DNA of 64,000 bases from Stenotrophomonas maltophilia (GCF_900186865.1 NZ_LT906480.1:4234001-4298000), one strand, 5' to 3'. Positions 54,143-64,000 are shown, counted from the first letter of the stretch. The notes: generated by a model from the letters alone, not told the origin. Translations and numbers: made by a program.

Positions 54143-55135
54143 GTGATCCTGGACAACGTGATGTGGGGCTTCATCGGCTGTGGCAGCGTCACCGAGAAGA
54201 AGAGCGGCCCCGCCCTGGCCAGTACACCCGGCTCACGGGTGGCAGCGGTCATGCGCCGCAATGCGGCATTGGCCGAGGATTATGCGCGGCGCCACGCGAT
54301 TCCGCGCTGGTACGCGGACGCCGACGCACTCATCGCCGATCCGGAAGTGAACGCGGTGTACGTCGCAACGCCGCCCTCGACGCACATGCAATACGCGCTG
54401 CAGGCGATCGCCGCGGGCAAGCCGGTCTACATCGAAAAGCCGATGGCCATGGACCACGACGAGTGCCAGCGCATCATCGCGGCCAGCGCCCGCAGCGGCG
54501 TGCCCGTGTTCGTGGCCTACTACCGCCGTGCCCTGCCCCGCTTCGCACAGGTGAAGCAGCTGCTGGACAACGGCGCGATCGGAACGCCGCGCAGCGTGCG
54601 CGCCATCCTGCATCGGCCGCATTCGGCGAATGCCGCATCGCCCGACTTCTGGCGGACCAATCCGTCGATCGCCGGCGGCGGGCTGTTCGTCGATCTGGGC
54701 TCGCATACCCTGGACCTGCTCGACCATCTATTGGGGCCGCTGAGCGACGTGCGTGGCCTGGCCAGTTCGCTGACCGGCGCCTACGCCGCCGAGGACAGTG
54801 TCTCGATGTGCTTCCGTACCGGCAGCGGGGCGCACGGCATCGCGCAATGGAGCTTCTGCGCGTTCCGCCGCCAGGATGAGGTCGAGATCACCGGCGACCG
54901 CGGGCAGCTGCGCTTTGCCACCTTCGAGGACGTTCCAGTGGTTCTGGAGACCGAAGCGGGCATGCAGGCATTCGACATCCCGAACCCGCCATCGGTCCAG
55001 CAGCCATTGATCGCCTCCCTCGTGGACGAGCTGCGCGGCAACGGCCGTTCGCCCTCGAGCGGCATCAGCGCCGCCCGCACCAGTGCGGTGATCGACCAGG
55101 TGCTGCGGGACTACCGCACCCGGCAGTCGCGCTGA
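54143..55135 (+). CDS. Gfo/Idh/MocA-family oxidoreductase
   Basis: 330 residues from GTG 54143, preceded by GAGGAC 6 nt upstream; an ATG at 54098 is in frame but adds a Pro-rich stretch unlike the family. FIGCGSVTEKKSGPAL is the Rossmann motif, VYIEKPMAMDHDE holds the EKP Lys, and GGLFVDLGSHTLDLLDHLLG the active-site His. Substrate unknown. It follows smeT by 45 bp and could be co-transcribed with it. Confidence 0.86.
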   Translation: MILDNVMWGFIGCGSVTEKKSGPALASTPGSRVAAVMRRNAALAEDYARRHAIPRWYADADALIADPEVNAVYVATPPSTHMQYALQAIAAGKPVYIEKPMAMDHDECQRIIAASARSGVPVFVAYYRRALPRFAQVKQLLDNGAIGTPRSVRAILHRPHSANAASPDFWRTNPSIAGGGLFVDLGSHTLDLLDHLLGPLSDVRGLASSLTGAYAAEDSVSMCFRTGSGAHGIAQWSFCAFRRQDEVEITGDRGQLRFATFEDVPVVLETEAGMQAFDIPNPPSVQQPLIASLVDELRGNGRSPSSGISAARTSAVIDQVLRDYRTRQSR

Positions 55136-55149
55136 CCGCACAAGAAAAT

Positions 55150-55172
55150 GGCCGCCCTGCGGCGGCCCTTTC
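55150..55172 (+). terminator. Rho-independent terminator after the oxidoreductase
   Basis: GGCCGCC-CTGC-GGCGGCC stem followed by CTTTCT. A-rich bases precede it, so it may also act for leftward transcription from hslU. Confidence 0.75.
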
Positions 55173-55185
55173 TGTTGCAGCGGGC

Positions 55186-55223
55186 GGGGTCAGAGCCCTC
55201 GCTGGGGCGAGGGATCCGACCCC
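55186..55223. repeat. Second palindrome family, copy 2 (GGGGTCAGAGCCC ... GGGATCCGACCCC)
   Basis: Outer arms are identical to those at 18246-18284 but the inner stem is CTCGC/GCGAG. It lies 8 nt after the hslU stop, the same position relative to a gene end as the first copy has to gnd. Confidence 0.75.
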
Positions 55224-55231
55224 AACGGGCA

Positions 55232-56605
55232 TTACAGGATGTAGCGGCTCAGGTCCGGGTCCTGCACCAGCTCACCCAGGTGCTTGTCGACGTAGGCGCT
55301 GTCGATCGCCAGGCTTTCGCCATCGCGGTCCGGTGCCTCGTAGCTGAGCGAATCCAGCAGGCGCTCCAGTACCGTATGCAGGCGACGGGCACCGATGTTC
55401 TCCTGGCGCTCGTTCACCTGGAAGGCGATTTCGGCCAGGCGCTCGATGGCGTCGGCGGTGAAGCTGACCTTGACGCCCTCGGTAGCCAGCAGCGCCTCGT
55501 ACTGCTTGGTCAGCGCGGCCTTCGGCTCGGTCAGGATGCGCACGAAATCACCCTTGCTCAGCGCACCCAGTTCAACGCGGATCGGGAAGCGACCCTGCAG
55601 CTCCGGAATCAGATCGCTGGGCTTGGCCAGGTGGAACGCACCGGATGCAATGAACAGGATGTGGTCGGTCTTGATCGTGCCGTACTTGGTGGACACGTTG
55701 GAGCCTTCCACCAGCGGCAGCAGGTCGCGCTGCACGCCTTCGCGGGAGACATCGCCGCCGCCCACGTTATCGCCACGCTTGGCGACCTTGTCGATCTCGT
55801 CGATGAAGACGATGCCGTGCTGCTCGCAGGCCTCGATCGCCGCAGTGCGGATATCGTCCTCGTTGACCAGCTTGCCGGCCTCTTCTTCGATCAGCAGCGG
55901 TCGCGCGGCCTTGATGGTCAGCGTGCGCTTGTGCGCCTTCGCGCCGCCGCCAAGGTTGGCGAACATCGACTTCAGCTGCTGGCCCATTTCCTCCATGCCC
56001 GGCGGGGTCATGATGTCCATGCTGACATTGGCGGCCAGGTCGAGTTCGATCTCGCGCTCGTCCAGCTCACCGTTGCGCAGCATCTTGCGGAACTTGATGC
56101 GGGTCTCGTTGTCCTGCGCCGACGGTTCGTTGCGGGCGACTTCCGGATCGAAGCCGATGCCACCGCTGCGGCGCGGCAGCAGCGCATCGAGGATGCGGTC
56201 TTCGGCGCGTTCCTCGGCCTGGGTACGCACGCGCACCTTGGCCTGTTCGCGGTAGAGCTTCACTGCGGTATCGGCGAGGTCGCGGATGATCTGCTCGACG
56301 TCCTTGCCGACGTAGCCGACTTCGGTGAAGCGGGTGGCTTCGACCTTCACGAACGGCGCGTTGGCCAGCGTGGCCAGGCGACGCGCGATCTCGGTCTTGC
56401 CAACGCCGGTCGGGCCGATCATCAGGATGTTCTTCGGCATCACTTCATTGCGCAGCTCAGGCACCAGCTGCATGCGGCGCCAGCGGTTGCGCAGGGCGAT
56501 GGCCACGGCGCGCTTGGCGTCGTGCTGGCCCACGATATGCCGGTCCAGTTCCTGCACGATCTCGCGCGGGGTCATGGTGGCAGAGGAAACTTCGATCTTC
56601 GACAT
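55232..56605 (-). CDS. hslU: ATP-dependent protease ATPase subunit HslU
   Basis: AAA+ unfoldase that feeds HslV, 457 residues from ATG 56605 ([16 protein letters not shown]). Walker A is [14 protein letters not shown], Walker [15 protein letters not shown], the pore motif lies in [12 protein letters not shown], and [14 protein letters not shown] plus the C-terminal DLSRYIL that docks into HslV are present. Downstream of hslV in one leftward operon. Confidence 0.97.
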   Translation of the reverse strand: MSKIEVSSATMTPREIVQELDRHIVGQHDAKRAVAIALRNRWRRMQLVPELRNEVMPKNILMIGPTGVGKTEIARRLATLANAPFVKVEATRFTEVGYVGKDVEQIIRDLADTAVKLYREQAKVRVRTQAEERAEDRILDALLPRRSGGIGFDPEVARNEPSAQDNETRIKFRKMLRNGELDEREIELDLAANVSMDIMTPPGMEEMGQQLKSMFANLGGGAKAHKRTLTIKAARPLLIEEEAGKLVNEDDIRTAAIEACEQHGIVFIDEIDKVAKRGDNVGGGDVSREGVQRDLLPLVEGSNVSTKYGTIKTDHILFIASGAFHLAKPSDLIPELQGRFPIRVELGALSKGDFVRILTEPKAALTKQYEALLATEGVKVSFTADAIERLAEIAFQVNERQENIGARRLHTVLERLLDSLSYEAPDRDGESLAIDSAYVDKHLGELVQDPDLSRYIL

Positions 56606-56630
56606 GGATGTGCTCACGAATTCGTTGTCG

Positions 56631-56705
56631 GTCGCGCCGGCCGCTGGCCGGCAACCAGGCACGCGTGTGGGGGATCATGAGGTTGCCGGCCAGCAGCCGG
56701 CGCGA
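56631..56705. repeat. Inverted SMAG pair in the hslV-hslU gap
   Basis: GTCGCGCCGGCCGC-type and inverted GGCGCGAC-type elements span nearly all of the 103-bp gap, 3 nt from the hslV stop. The pair can fold into a long hairpin inside the operon mRNA. Confidence 0.85.
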
Positions 56706-56708
56706 CCC

Positions 56709-57260
56709 TCAGAGTTCCTCGACCACCACGTTGCGGTTGGTGTAGATGCAGATATCGCCGGCAATGCCGATCGCTTCGCTGGCGATGGTGCGCGCATCCA
56801 GTTCGGTGTGTGCCATCAACGCGCGTGCAGCCGACAGCGCATAGGAACCACCCGAGCCGATGGCGATGATGCCATCCTCCGGTTCGATCACATCGCCGGT
56901 GCCGCTGATGATCAGCGAGGTTTCCTTGTCGGCCACGGCCAGCAGGGCTTCAAGCTTGCCGAGGCGGCGCTCGGTGCGCCAATCCTTGGCCAGCTCGACC
57001 GCAGCGCGCTGCAGCTGGCCGTGCTTTTCCAGCTTGGCCTCGAACAGCTCGAACAGGGTGAAGGCATCGGCGGCGGCACCGGCAAAGCCGGCCAGCACCT
57101 GGCCATCACGACCGAGGCGGCGCACCTTGCGCGCATTGCCCTTCATCACGGTGTGGCCCAGCGTGACCTGGCCGTCGCCGGCAATGGCCACGTGCTCGCC
57201 GCGACGGACGCAGACGATGGTGGTGGCGTGGAAAACGTTGGGATTCTGACTGGGGTCCAT
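56709..57260 (-). CDS. hslV: ATP-dependent protease peptidase subunit HslV
   Basis: Proteasome-like threonine peptidase, 183 residues. [12 protein letters not shown] is a short propeptide before [20 protein letters not shown]; the nucleophile is Thr13 after processing. [10 protein letters not shown] and [16 protein letters not shown] are HslV signatures. It forms the HslUV protease with the downstream ATPase. This window thus encodes two proteasome-related peptidases (see 10680-11423). Confidence 0.97.
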   Translation of the reverse strand: MDPSQNPNVFHATTIVCVRRGEHVAIAGDGQVTLGHTVMKGNARKVRRLGRDGQVLAGFAGAAADAFTLFELFEAKLEKHGQLQRAAVELAKDWRTERRLGKLEALLAVADKETSLIISGTGDVIEPEDGIIAIGSGGSYALSAARALMAHTELDARTIASEAIGIAGDICIYTNRNVVVEEL

Positions 57261-57334
57261 GCGGCCTCCGATAGCTGTTCCCGGGACATGGGGACAGCGC
57301 CGGGTGCGATCAAGCCTGTGCGGATGGCTGCCGT

Positions 57335-57535
57335 TCAGCGCTTGGCGTGCGACGGCCGGTCCGGATTGGGCTCGATGCCCCAGGCGATGTACCAGTCTTC
57401 GCCCTGCGTCTCGATCGGATGCTGGGTGCGACCGGAGCCATTGCCACAGGCCAGCGCGTCAGCCGCGCAGTAGCGGTCGCAGCCCCAACAGATGCGCTCG
57501 GGATGCTTGGGGTGCAGCGGAATGGGCTTCGCCAT
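57335..57535 (-). CDS. DUF3079-family small Cys-rich protein
   Basis: 66 residues from ATG 57535 ([15 protein letters not shown]). Four Cys in [20 protein letters not shown] suggest a metal site. [10 protein letters not shown] and GEDWYIAWG complete the DUF3079 pattern as I recall it. Function unknown. Lies alone between hslV and xerC. Confidence 0.8.
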   Translation of the reverse strand: MAKPIPLHPKHPERICWGCDRYCAADALACGNGSGRTQHPIETQGEDWYIAWGIEPNPDRPSHAKR

Positions 57536-57612
57536 GGTGGCGGGTTCCTCGTGGCCTGCGGCCACGATGCGCCGGCAGCGCCCGCCCTGCCCTGATCCAG
57601 ATCAAGGGCGGG

Positions 57613-58503
57613 CTATTCAGCCTTGTCGTCCTTGCTTCGACGCTTCGCGCGCGGATGCGCCGCGTCGTAGACCTTGGCCAGGTGCTGGAAATCCAGATGG
57701 GTGTAGATCTGGGTGGTGGCGATGTCGGCATGGCCCAGCAGCTCCTGCACGCCGCGCAGATCACCGGATGATTCCAGGATATGGCTGGCGAAACTGTGCC
57801 GCAGCATGTGCGGGTGCACGTGCTTGAACAGGCCCTGGCGCTGCGCCAGCTGGCGGATGCGGATCTGCACCGCGCGTTGGCTGATCGGTCCGTTGCGGCC
57901 GGGAAATACCGGCGAGGCCGGTCCCCCGCCACTTTCGGCGCGCCACGCCTGCAGCGCTTCGCGCGCCGGCCGGCCGAACGGCACGCGGCGCTGCCGATTG
58001 CCCTTGCCCAGCACGTTGACCAGCCCGCTGTCGAAATCCAGATCGCGCCAGGTCAGCGCGCAGACTTCGCTCAGGCGCAGGCCGGAAGAATAAAAAAGTT
58101 CCAGCAGCGCGCGGTCACGGCGGCCAAGTTCACCTTCCGGCTCCAGCTCGACCAGCTGCACGGCCTCATCGGCGTCGAGGACCTGAGGCAACCGGCGCGG
58201 CGCGCGCGGCGCCTTCAGCGTTGCTGCAGGACTGACCTCGATGCGGCCGTGCTTGAGCAGCCAGGCATAGAAGCTGCGGCAGGCGGACAAGCGGCGCTGC
58301 AGGCTCTTGGCCGACAGGCCACGGCGGTGCTCATCGGCGACGAACTGGCGCAGCGCGTCGGCATCGAGTGCCTCCACCGCAACACCGCGCGGCTCGGCCC
58401 AGACCGACAGCGCGTCCAGGTCACGGCGGTAGGCATCGAGCGTATGCGCCGACATCCGCCGCTCCACCTGCAGATGCTGCAGGAAGGCCTGTACCGCGCT
58501 CAT
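57613..58503 (-). CDS. xerC: Site-specific tyrosine recombinase XerC
   Basis: Resolves chromosome dimers at dif with XerD; 296 residues. The SAM-like N-terminal domain covers residues 1-85; catalytic residues are Arg143 (GLRLSEVC), Lys in LGKGNRQR, the HMLRHSF His-Arg, His in LGHADI and nucleophile Tyr267 (QIYTHLD). Gene order lptM-dapF-DUF484-xerC matches E. coli yifL-dapF-yigA-xerC, so this is XerC and not a phage integrase. Confidence 0.96.
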   Translation of the reverse strand: MSAVQAFLQHLQVERRMSAHTLDAYRRDLDALSVWAEPRGVAVEALDADALRQFVADEHRRGLSAKSLQRRLSACRSFYAWLLKHGRIEVSPAATLKAPRAPRRLPQVLDADEAVQLVELEPEGELGRRDRALLELFYSSGLRLSEVCALTWRDLDFDSGLVNVLGKGNRQRRVPFGRPAREALQAWRAESGGGPASPVFPGRNGPISQRAVQIRIRQLAQRQGLFKHVHPHMLRHSFASHILESSGDLRGVQELLGHADIATTQIYTHLDFQHLAKVYDAAHPRAKRRSKDDKAE

Positions 58504-58516
58504 CGTCGTGTCCTGC

Positions 58517-59191
58517 TCAGCCCGGGAAGCGCTTCAGGCCGGTGACCAGGGCATCGCCCATCATGCGCAGGAACAGCGTGCCCATGCCCGGATAGAAACG
58601 GTTCGGATCGTGGCTGCCCACCGCAATCAGGCCCACGCCCGGCAACGGCAGCAGCGCGGTGGTCTGCACTTCCTCGCTGCGCACGCCATACAGCACGGCA
58701 TTCTTTTCCGGCTGCAGGCGGCCGCAGATCGGCTCGCCGTCCTTCAGGCAGTCGCGGAACGGGCCCAGCTGCGGATCATCGGCGGCGATCACCTGCAACC
58801 AGTCGGCCTGTTCCAGCCCGGCCACCGGTGTGTGCACCACCAATCGCACCAGGTCGCCGGCGAAATCTTCCTGCAGCGAGGCCGCCATCGCACGCAGGGT
58901 GTCGGCGGCGTTGTCCTGCTTCATCAACGCCAGGGTCAGCTGGTGCGTGCGCACCGCCAGGCGTTCGTTGACCTGGGCAGTCGCGCCCAGGTCGGCCAAC
59001 CGTCGTGCCAGCTCGCGGTTCTTCTCGCGCAGCACTTCCAGCTGGTAGCTGGCCAGCGACGCGGTCGGGCCGTCGTCACGCGGCACCACCAGGGTCAGGG
59101 CCAGGTCCGGGAACTGCTTGAGGAAGCCGGGATGTCGCCGCAACCAGGCAGCGACTTCGTGGGCCCCGAGCTTGTCGACGGTTTCGGTCAT
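58517..59191 (-). CDS. DUF484-family protein (YigA-like, GAF fold)
   Basis: 224 residues from ATG 59191 ([17 protein letters not shown]). [19 protein letters not shown] is the N-terminal signature; a coiled segment with [14 protein letters not shown] follows, then a GAF-like domain ([28 protein letters not shown]). Function unknown. Start overlaps the dapF stop by 4 nt and precedes xerC by 13 nt. Confidence 0.9.
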   Translation of the reverse strand: MTETVDKLGAHEVAAWLRRHPGFLKQFPDLALTLVVPRDDGPTASLASYQLEVLREKNRELARRLADLGATAQVNERLAVRTHQLTLALMKQDNAADTLRAMAASLQEDFAGDLVRLVVHTPVAGLEQADWLQVIAADDPQLGPFRDCLKDGEPICGRLQPEKNAVLYGVRSEEVQTTALLPLPGVGLIAVGSHDPNRFYPGMGTLFLRMMGDALVTGLKRFPG

Positions 59192-60039
59192 GCCATCCAC
59201 TCCCCTTCGAAGACGAATGCGGTAGGGCCGGCCATCACCACAGGCTGGCCATCGCCCGGCCACTGGATGCGCAGGTCACCACCGGGCAGGCTGATGCGTG
59301 CATCACGCTGCAGGCGGCCGCGCTGCATCAGGGTCACCGCAGCGGCGCAGGCGCCACTGCCGCAGGCCAGGGTTTCACCGACGCCGCGTTCATTCACACG
59401 CAGGCGTGCATGCGCCGGGCCCATCACCTGGGCGAAGCCCACGTTCACCGAGCGCGGGAACGAGGCATGCTGCTGCAGCAGCGCACCGACGCGCTCGACC
59501 GGTGCAGCATCGATCAGGCCCACTTCGATCACTGCATGCGGGTTGCCCATCGACACCGCAGCGAAACGCACGCTTTCGCCCTGCAGCGGCAGCAGGTATT
59601 CCTCGCGCGCGTGGGCGAAACCCACCAGCGGCACGTTGGCCGGCTCGAACGCCGGCACGCCCATGGTCACCGCGAACTGGCCATCGCCCAGCACTTCCAC
59701 CTCATGGCTGGCCAGCGGGCTGTCGATGACGAAGCGGTCGCCCTGCGCACTGCCTTCGCGCACCAGCCAGGCGGCGATGCAGCGCGCGCCATTGCCGCAC
59801 TGTTCGGAATTGGAGCCGTCGGCATTCCAGATGCGGTACGACGCCACCGAGCCTTCCGCACGCGGCGCTTCGATGGTCAGGATCTGATCGCAGCCGACGC
59901 CGGTGTGGCGGTCGGCCAGCTGCGCGGCCAGTTCAAGCGTGGGCGGCGCGGTGCCGTCACGCAGGTCGATCACTACGAAATCATTGCCCGCGCCATGCAT
60001 CTTGCTGAAGCGCAGGGCCTTGGAACCGGCCTCACTCAT
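59188..60039 (-). CDS. dapF: Diaminopimelate epimerase
   Basis: Converts LL- to meso-diaminopimelate for lysine and peptidoglycan; cytoplasmic. 283 residues from ATG 60039 ([16 protein letters not shown]). [26 protein letters not shown] with one catalytic Cys and [12 protein letters not shown] with the other are intact. Start overlaps the lptM stop by 8 nt. Confidence 0.96.
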   Translation of the reverse strand: MSEAGSKALRFSKMHGAGNDFVVIDLRDGTAPPTLELAAQLADRHTGVGCDQILTIEAPRAEGSVASYRIWNADGSNSEQCGNGARCIAAWLVREGSAQGDRFVIDSPLASHEVEVLGDGQFAVTMGVPAFEPANVPLVGFAHAREEYLLPLQGESVRFAAVSMGNPHAVIEVGLIDAAPVERVGALLQQHASFPRSVNVGFAQVMGPAHARLRVNERGVGETLACGSGACAAAVTLMQRGRLQRDARISLPGGDLRIQWPGDGQPVVMAGPTAFVFEGEWMA

Positions 60040-60304
60040 TCCCGCCGCCCACCTTCTTCGCAGGCGCAGGCGCCGGTTGCGTGGTCGGTGCAGCCGGCTC
60101 CACGGTCGTGGCCGGGGTGCCGCTGCCTTCGGTCTGCGCCGGGGTCGCTTCGGTAGCGGGCTCGGCAACAGGTTCGACGGTTTCTTCCACCGGCACCGGC
60201 TTCTGCGGCAGTACCAGCGGGCCCTTGTTGCCGCAGGCGGCGAGGAACAGCAGCGAAGCCGCTGCCAGCGGAATCAGGATGGCGTTTCGATGGGGGATCT
60301 TCAT
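60032..60304 (-). CDS. lptM: LptM (YifL)-like small lipoprotein
   Basis: 90 residues. Lipobox [16 protein letters not shown]; the CG-KGPL sequence right after the lipid Cys is the LptM hallmark. LptM mimics LPS to help mature the LptDE translocon. A Pro/Glu/Thr-rich tail makes it somewhat longer than the E. coli protein. Position before dapF is conserved. Confidence 0.88.
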   Translation of the reverse strand: MKIPHRNAILIPLAAASLLFLAACGNKGPLVLPQKPVPVEETVEPVAEPATEATPAQTEGSGTPATTVEPAAPTTQPAPAPAKKVGGGNE

Positions 60305-60338
60305 GCCCCGAGTATAGCCATTGGCGGCTGAGCGGTTG

Positions 60339-60424
60339 GTAGAGTCGACTGTGAGTCGACTGCTCGTGCAACGGCCGTGAAAAACCCGCGCTGCGCGCGA
60401 TAGTCGACTGACAGTCGACTCTAC
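60339..60424. repeat. SMAG-type pair (GTAGAGTCGAC...GTCGACTCTAC)
   Basis: Two GTCGACT-based palindromes with outward heads, each an inverted repeat of AGTCGACT, lie upstream of lptM and before the YbaN-like gene end. They fill the 161-bp gap and leave little room for a separate lptM promoter. Confidence 0.78.
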
Positions 60425-60465
60425 CCCCCTGACCGCCCCACGGGCCGCCCCGGGGCGGGCCATGT

Positions 60466-60891
60466 TCAGCCTTCCGGCGGCGGCAACGGCCGGGTCCACA
60501 GCCAGATCGCCACCACGGTCATGCTGCCGATCGAGAACCACTTCACCCAGGCAATCGGCACGCACCAGAGCATGATGCCGGCGCATACCGCCATGGTGAT
60601 CGTGGCCATCCACTTGCCGTAGCGGCTGACCGCCCCGTGTGCCTGCCAGTTGGCGATGGCCGGGCCGAAGCGTGGATGCTGCAGCAGCCAGTTGTGCAGG
60701 CGTTCGGAGCCACGCGAGGCGGCCCAGGCCGAAATCAGGATGAATACGGTGGTCGGCAGGCCCGGTACGAAGATGCCGACGATGCCGGTGCCGAGGCTGA
60801 CATAGGCCAGCAGCCACCACGCCCAGCGGAAACGCACCACGCGCGGAGGCGTGGTGGCATCGCGAGGGACGGAAGGATCTGGCGCGCTCAT
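60466..60891 (-). CDS. YbaN/DUF454-family inner-membrane protein
   Basis: 141 residues with about four membrane segments. RFRWAWWLLAYVSLGTGIVG, GLPTTVFILISAWAASRGSERL and HPRFGPAIANWQ are the DUF454 pattern. Function unknown. Confidence 0.87.
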   Translation of the reverse strand: MSAPDPSVPRDATTPPRVVRFRWAWWLLAYVSLGTGIVGIFVPGLPTTVFILISAWAASRGSERLHNWLLQHPRFGPAIANWQAHGAVSRYGKWMATITMAVCAGIMLWCVPIAWVKWFSIGSMTVVAIWLWTRPLPPPEG

Positions 60892-60945
60892 GGCCGCAAG
60901 GATACCGGTTCAGGGTGCCAGGCAGTGCCCGGCACCCTGTCGCGA

Positions 60946-63057
60946 TCACGGCTGGGCGATGCCCAGCTGCTGCAGCACGAATGCGTACGACTCGGACAGC
61001 TCGCGGTAGCGCTGGAAGCGCCCCGACTTGCCGCCGTGGCCGGCTTCCATGTTGGTGCGGAACAGGATGGGGTAGTGGCCGGTGTTGTCGTCACGCAGCT
61101 TGGCCACCCACTTGGCCGGTTCCCAGTACTGCACCTGCGAATCCCACAGGCCGGTGCCCACGAACAGCGCCGGATAGGCCTGCTTGCTGACGTTGTCGTA
61201 GGGCGAGTAGGACAGCATGTAGTCGTAGAACTGCTTCTGCTCCGGGTTGCCCCACTCGTCGTACTCGTTGGTGGTCAACGGAATGGTCGGATCGAGCATG
61301 GTGGTCACCACATCGACGAACGGCACCTGGGCCACCATCACGCGGTAGTCCTGCGGCGCCTGGTTGGCCACCGCGCCCATCAGCAGGCCACCGGCGCTGC
61401 CGCCAGAGGCGGCCACGCGATCCTTCGCCGCCCAGCCCTGTGCCACCAGGCCACGGGTGACGTCGATGAAGTCGTTGAAGGTGTTCTGCTTGTGCAGCAG
61501 CTTGCCGTTCTCGTACCAGTCGCGGCCCATTTCCTGGCCACCGCGGATGTGGGCGATGGCATACACCACGCCGCGGTCGAGCAGGCTCACCGCGGTCTGG
61601 TTGAAGTACGGGTCCATCGACATGCCGTAGCTGCCATAGGCGTACTGGAACAACGCGCCCTTGCCATCCTTCTGGTAGCCCTTGCGGTAGACCAGCGACA
61701 CCGGCACCTTCACGCCATCGCGCGCGGTGATCCAGACGCGGTCGGTTTCGTACTTCGACGCGTCATAGCCGATCACCGGCTGCACCTTCAGCTGGCGGCG
61801 CTCACCGGTGGCGGTGTTCAGTTCGAACACGGTGGTGGGGGTGGTCATCGAGGTGTAGACGTAGCGCAACCAGGGCGTATCGGCCTCGGTGTTGTCGCCC
61901 AGGCCCATCGAGTACGCCGGCTCGTCGGCCTTCACGTAGTCGCTGCGGCCATCCTTGAACAGCAGGCGGATGCGTTCCAGACCCTCGGAGCGTTCGGCGA
62001 TGGCGGTGTAGCCATCGAACAGTTCGAAGCCTTCGATGAACACCGCATCGTCGTGCGCGATCCAGTCCTTCCACTGCGCACGCGAGGTTGCATCGGTCGG
62101 TGCGGTGACCAGCTTGAAGTTCTTCGCACCGTCGTTGGTACGGATCACCCAGCGGCCATCGTAGTGGTCGGCGTCGTACTCGACATCGCGCTGGCGCGGC
62201 GCCAGCACGGTGAAGTGGGTCGGGTCGCTGGCCGGCGCGTAACGCTCTTCCGAGGACACGGTGCTGTGCACGCCGATGGTGATGAAGCGATCGTCGCGGG
62301 TGCGGCCGATGCCCATGTAGAAGCTGTCGTCCTTCTCTTCGTAGACGACGGTGTCGGCGCTGGCCGGGGTGCCCAGCACGTGCTTCTTCACGCGCACGGT
62401 CAGCAGCGTTTCCGGATCGTTCTCGACATACAGCACGGTGCGGTTGTCGTCGGCCCAGACCAGGTCGCCCGAGCTGCCGGTGATCACATCGGGCAGGACC
62501 TTGCCGGTGGCCAGGTCCTTGAAGCGGATGGTGTACTGGCGGCGGCCGACATCATCATCGGCCCAGGCCAGCAGCTGATTGTCCTGGCTGACTTCCATCG
62601 AGCCGACGCTGAAATAGCCCTTGCCGGCAGCCATCGCGTTGACGTCCAGCAGGATTTCCTCGGCGGCCTCCATGCTGCCCTTGCGGCGTGCGTGGATCGG
62701 GTAGTCCTGGCCGGTTTCGAAGCGGCTGTAGTACCAGTAGCCACGCTCGCGCGCCGGCACGCTGGAATCGTCCTGCTTGATGCGGCCGACGATCTCCTTG
62801 TAAAGGGTGTCTTCCAGCGGCTTCAGCGGCGCCAGCAGCTGGTCGGCATAGGCATTCTCGGCCTGCAGGTAGGCCAGCATGTCCTTGTTCCCGCGCTTGT
62901 CGTCGCGCAGCCAGTAATAGTCATCGTTGCGGGTCGCGCCGAACGGCGCCTTGACCACATGCGGATGCTTGGCGGCATCCGGCGGAACGGGCGGAGTGGC
63001 GGCGGTGGCAGTGGTGGTCATCAGGCTGGCAAGCAACAGGCAGAGGGTGGATTTCAT
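60946..63057 (-). CDS. Secreted S9A prolyl oligopeptidase/oligopeptidase B family peptidase
   Basis: 703 residues from ATG 63057 with a signal peptide to about TTTATAAT (residue ~20), so periplasmic, unlike cytoplasmic E. coli PtrB. The propeller domain begins DDYYWLRDDKRGNKD. The hydrolase domain has YGSYGMSMDP, AHIRGGQEMGRDWYENGKLL, the nucleophile Ser in AASGGSAGGLLMG, Asp in GTGLWDSQVQ and His in AGHGGKSGR. The PtrB-like IRGG and LLHKQNTFNDFI favour cleavage after basic residues; specificity is inferred. Confidence 0.92.
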   Translation of the reverse strand: MKSTLCLLLASLMTTTATAATPPVPPDAAKHPHVVKAPFGATRNDDYYWLRDDKRGNKDMLAYLQAENAYADQLLAPLKPLEDTLYKEIVGRIKQDDSSVPARERGYWYYSRFETGQDYPIHARRKGSMEAAEEILLDVNAMAAGKGYFSVGSMEVSQDNQLLAWADDDVGRRQYTIRFKDLATGKVLPDVITGSSGDLVWADDNRTVLYVENDPETLLTVRVKKHVLGTPASADTVVYEEKDDSFYMGIGRTRDDRFITIGVHSTVSSEERYAPASDPTHFTVLAPRQRDVEYDADHYDGRWVIRTNDGAKNFKLVTAPTDATSRAQWKDWIAHDDAVFIEGFELFDGYTAIAERSEGLERIRLLFKDGRSDYVKADEPAYSMGLGDNTEADTPWLRYVYTSMTTPTTVFELNTATGERRQLKVQPVIGYDASKYETDRVWITARDGVKVPVSLVYRKGYQKDGKGALFQYAYGSYGMSMDPYFNQTAVSLLDRGVVYAIAHIRGGQEMGRDWYENGKLLHKQNTFNDFIDVTRGLVAQGWAAKDRVAASGGSAGGLLMGAVANQAPQDYRVMVAQVPFVDVVTTMLDPTIPLTTNEYDEWGNPEQKQFYDYMLSYSPYDNVSKQAYPALFVGTGLWDSQVQYWEPAKWVAKLRDDNTGHYPILFRTNMEAGHGGKSGRFQRYRELSESYAFVLQQLGIAQP

Positions 63058-63165
63058 GAGATAGGGCTCCTTGAGGGGCAATGCAATGGCGTCCTTGCGC
63101 CCGAGTCTGGGTTGCGGAAGGACGGTGGGCAACCCTGCGGAACGTCATGGTGGCCATGCCTGCCG

Positions 63166-63237
63166 GTAGTGCCGGCCGCTGGCCGGCACCCTCACGGCCT
63201 GCGGGTGGGTCGGTTGCCGGCCAGCGGCCGGCACTAC
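63166..63237. repeat. Inverted SMAG pair between divergent genes
   Basis: A GTAGTGCCGGCC element and its inverted partner ending CACTAC flank a GGCCTGCGGGTGGG loop, between the S9 peptidase start and the aminotransferase start. The position is unusual for this family in the window because both genes point away from it. Confidence 0.82.
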
Positions 63238-63277
63238 CAGAGCGCGTGACCCCGGTGCGCGGCGTACCATGGGCTGC

Positions 63278-64000
63278 ATGAGTACCCTGCCCCATACGCC
63301 GGGCTACAGCCGGCGCAGCCATGAAATCGCTCCGTTCCACGTGATGTCCCTGCTGGCCCGCGCGCAAGCGCTGGAACAGGCCGGCCACGACGTGATCCAC
63401 CTGGAAATCGGCGAACCGGACTTCACCACCGCCGAACCGATCGTGCGTGCCGGCCAGGCCGCATTGGCCGCCGGCCATACCCGCTACACCGCCGCACGTG
63501 GCCTGCCCGCCCTGCGCCAGGCGATCAGCGGCTTCTATCGCAGCCACTACGGGCTGGACATCGACCCCGAACGCATCCTGGTCACCCCCGGCGGCTCCGG
63601 TGCGCTGCTGCTGGCCAGCAGCCTGCTGGTCGATCCCGGCCGCCACTGGCTGCTGGCCGACCCTGGTTATCCGTGCAACCGCCACTTCCTGCGCCTCGTT
63701 GAAGGCGGCGCACAGCTGGTGCCGGTCGGCCCGGACACTGCCTACCAGCTCACACCGTCGCTGGTGGAACAGCATTGGAATGCCGACAGCGTCGGCGCGC
63801 TGGTTGCCTCACCGGCCAACCCGACCGGCACCGTGCTCTCCGCCGACGAACTGGCCGCCCTGTCGAAGACCCTGCACGCGTGCGGTGGTCACCTGGTGGT
63901 GGACGAGATCTACCACGGCCTCACCTATGGCCTGGATGCACCCAGCGTGCTGCAGGTGGATGACAGCGCATTCGTGCTGAACAGCTTTTCCAAATACTTC
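63278..64000 (+). CDS. Class I/II PLP-dependent aminotransferase, 3' end outside window
   Basis: First 241 codons from ATG 63278 (MSTLPHTPGYSRRSHEI). HLEIGEPDFTTAEPIV, HTRYTAARGLPALRQAI, ASPANPTGTVLS, VVDEIYHGLTYG and the PLP-lysine in NSFSKYF are typical of fold-type I aspartate/aromatic aminotransferases. The ATG at 63269 would add three residues. Substrate not decidable from the fragment. Confidence 0.9.
   Translation, partial: MSTLPHTPGYSRRSHEIAPFHVMSLLARAQALEQAGHDVIHLEIGEPDFTTAEPIVRAGQAALAAGHTRYTAARGLPALRQAISGFYRSHYGLDIDPERILVTPGGSGALLLASSLLVDPGRHWLLADPGYPCNRHFLRLVEGGAQLVPVGPDTAYQLTPSLVEQHWNADSVGALVASPANPTGTVLSADELAALSKTLHACGGHLVVDEIYHGLTYGLDAPSVLQVDDSAFVLNSFSKYF

Noticed and set aside
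57613..58503. Phage or integron integrase
   Set aside because: Length, motifs and the dapF-DUF484-xerC gene order identify housekeeping XerC; no attachment site or phage genes adjoin.

Overview
The window is high-GC gammaproteobacterial DNA that looks like the chromosome of a Stenotrophomonas maltophilia complex strain. Three things point there: a smeT-smeDEF efflux locus, a xanthomonad-type GlcNAc utilisation cluster (FucP/GluP-type permease, sugar kinase, TonB receptor, GH20 hexosaminidase), and dozens of short GTAG-headed palindromes of the SMAG/REP type in nearly every intergenic gap. No tRNA, rRNA, IS, prophage or CRISPR array was seen.

Layout. 1-7600: amino-sugar/chitin-oligomer uptake and degradation, with operator-like palindromes between the divergent permease and kinase. 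7700-10600: VanZ-like protein, MidA-type methyltransferase, pteridine reductase, folK. 10680-16200: an orphan Anbu proteasome-like peptidase converging on a three-gene two-component cluster; the ends of the two convergent genes are tandemly amplified six-fold. 16400-23500: BON protein, MocA oxidoreductase, gnd, a secreted possible transglutaminase-like protein with a DUF2242 lipoprotein, and prc protease. 23757-39443: cell-envelope block lipA-lipB-ybeD / lpxR / dacA-rlpA-mltB / rodA paralogue-rodA-mrdA-mreD-mreC-mreB, largely the E. coli mrd-dacA-lip order plus the mre genes. It is interrupted by lpxR on the other strand and by a roughly 1-kb non-coding stretch with an FNR-like site and a nested palindrome. 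39700-47300: PfkB kinase, HAD phosphatase, lipoproteins, M1 aminopeptidase, ubiE, a yeast-type cytosine deaminase and small genes. 47404-54097: smeF, smeE (frameshifted as given), smeD and divergent smeT. 54143-60300: MocA oxidoreductase, hslU-hslV, DUF3079, xerC-DUF484-dapF-lptM. 60466-64000: YbaN-like protein, S9 oligopeptidase and a truncated aminotransferase.

The most unusual signal is a recurring one. At four loci (anbu/hybrid kinase, lpxR, the HAD phosphatase, and mreC in frame) the 3' end of a gene has been copied or amplified in tandem together with a SMAG palindrome. The GTAG head often supplies the stop codon, and in mreC the element is read through as the peptide VVPAAGRQ. Second is the one-base frameshift in smeE, which would inactivate the SmeDEF pump unless it is a sequencing error. 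All functional statements come from reading the translations and recalled family knowledge; no database search was run.
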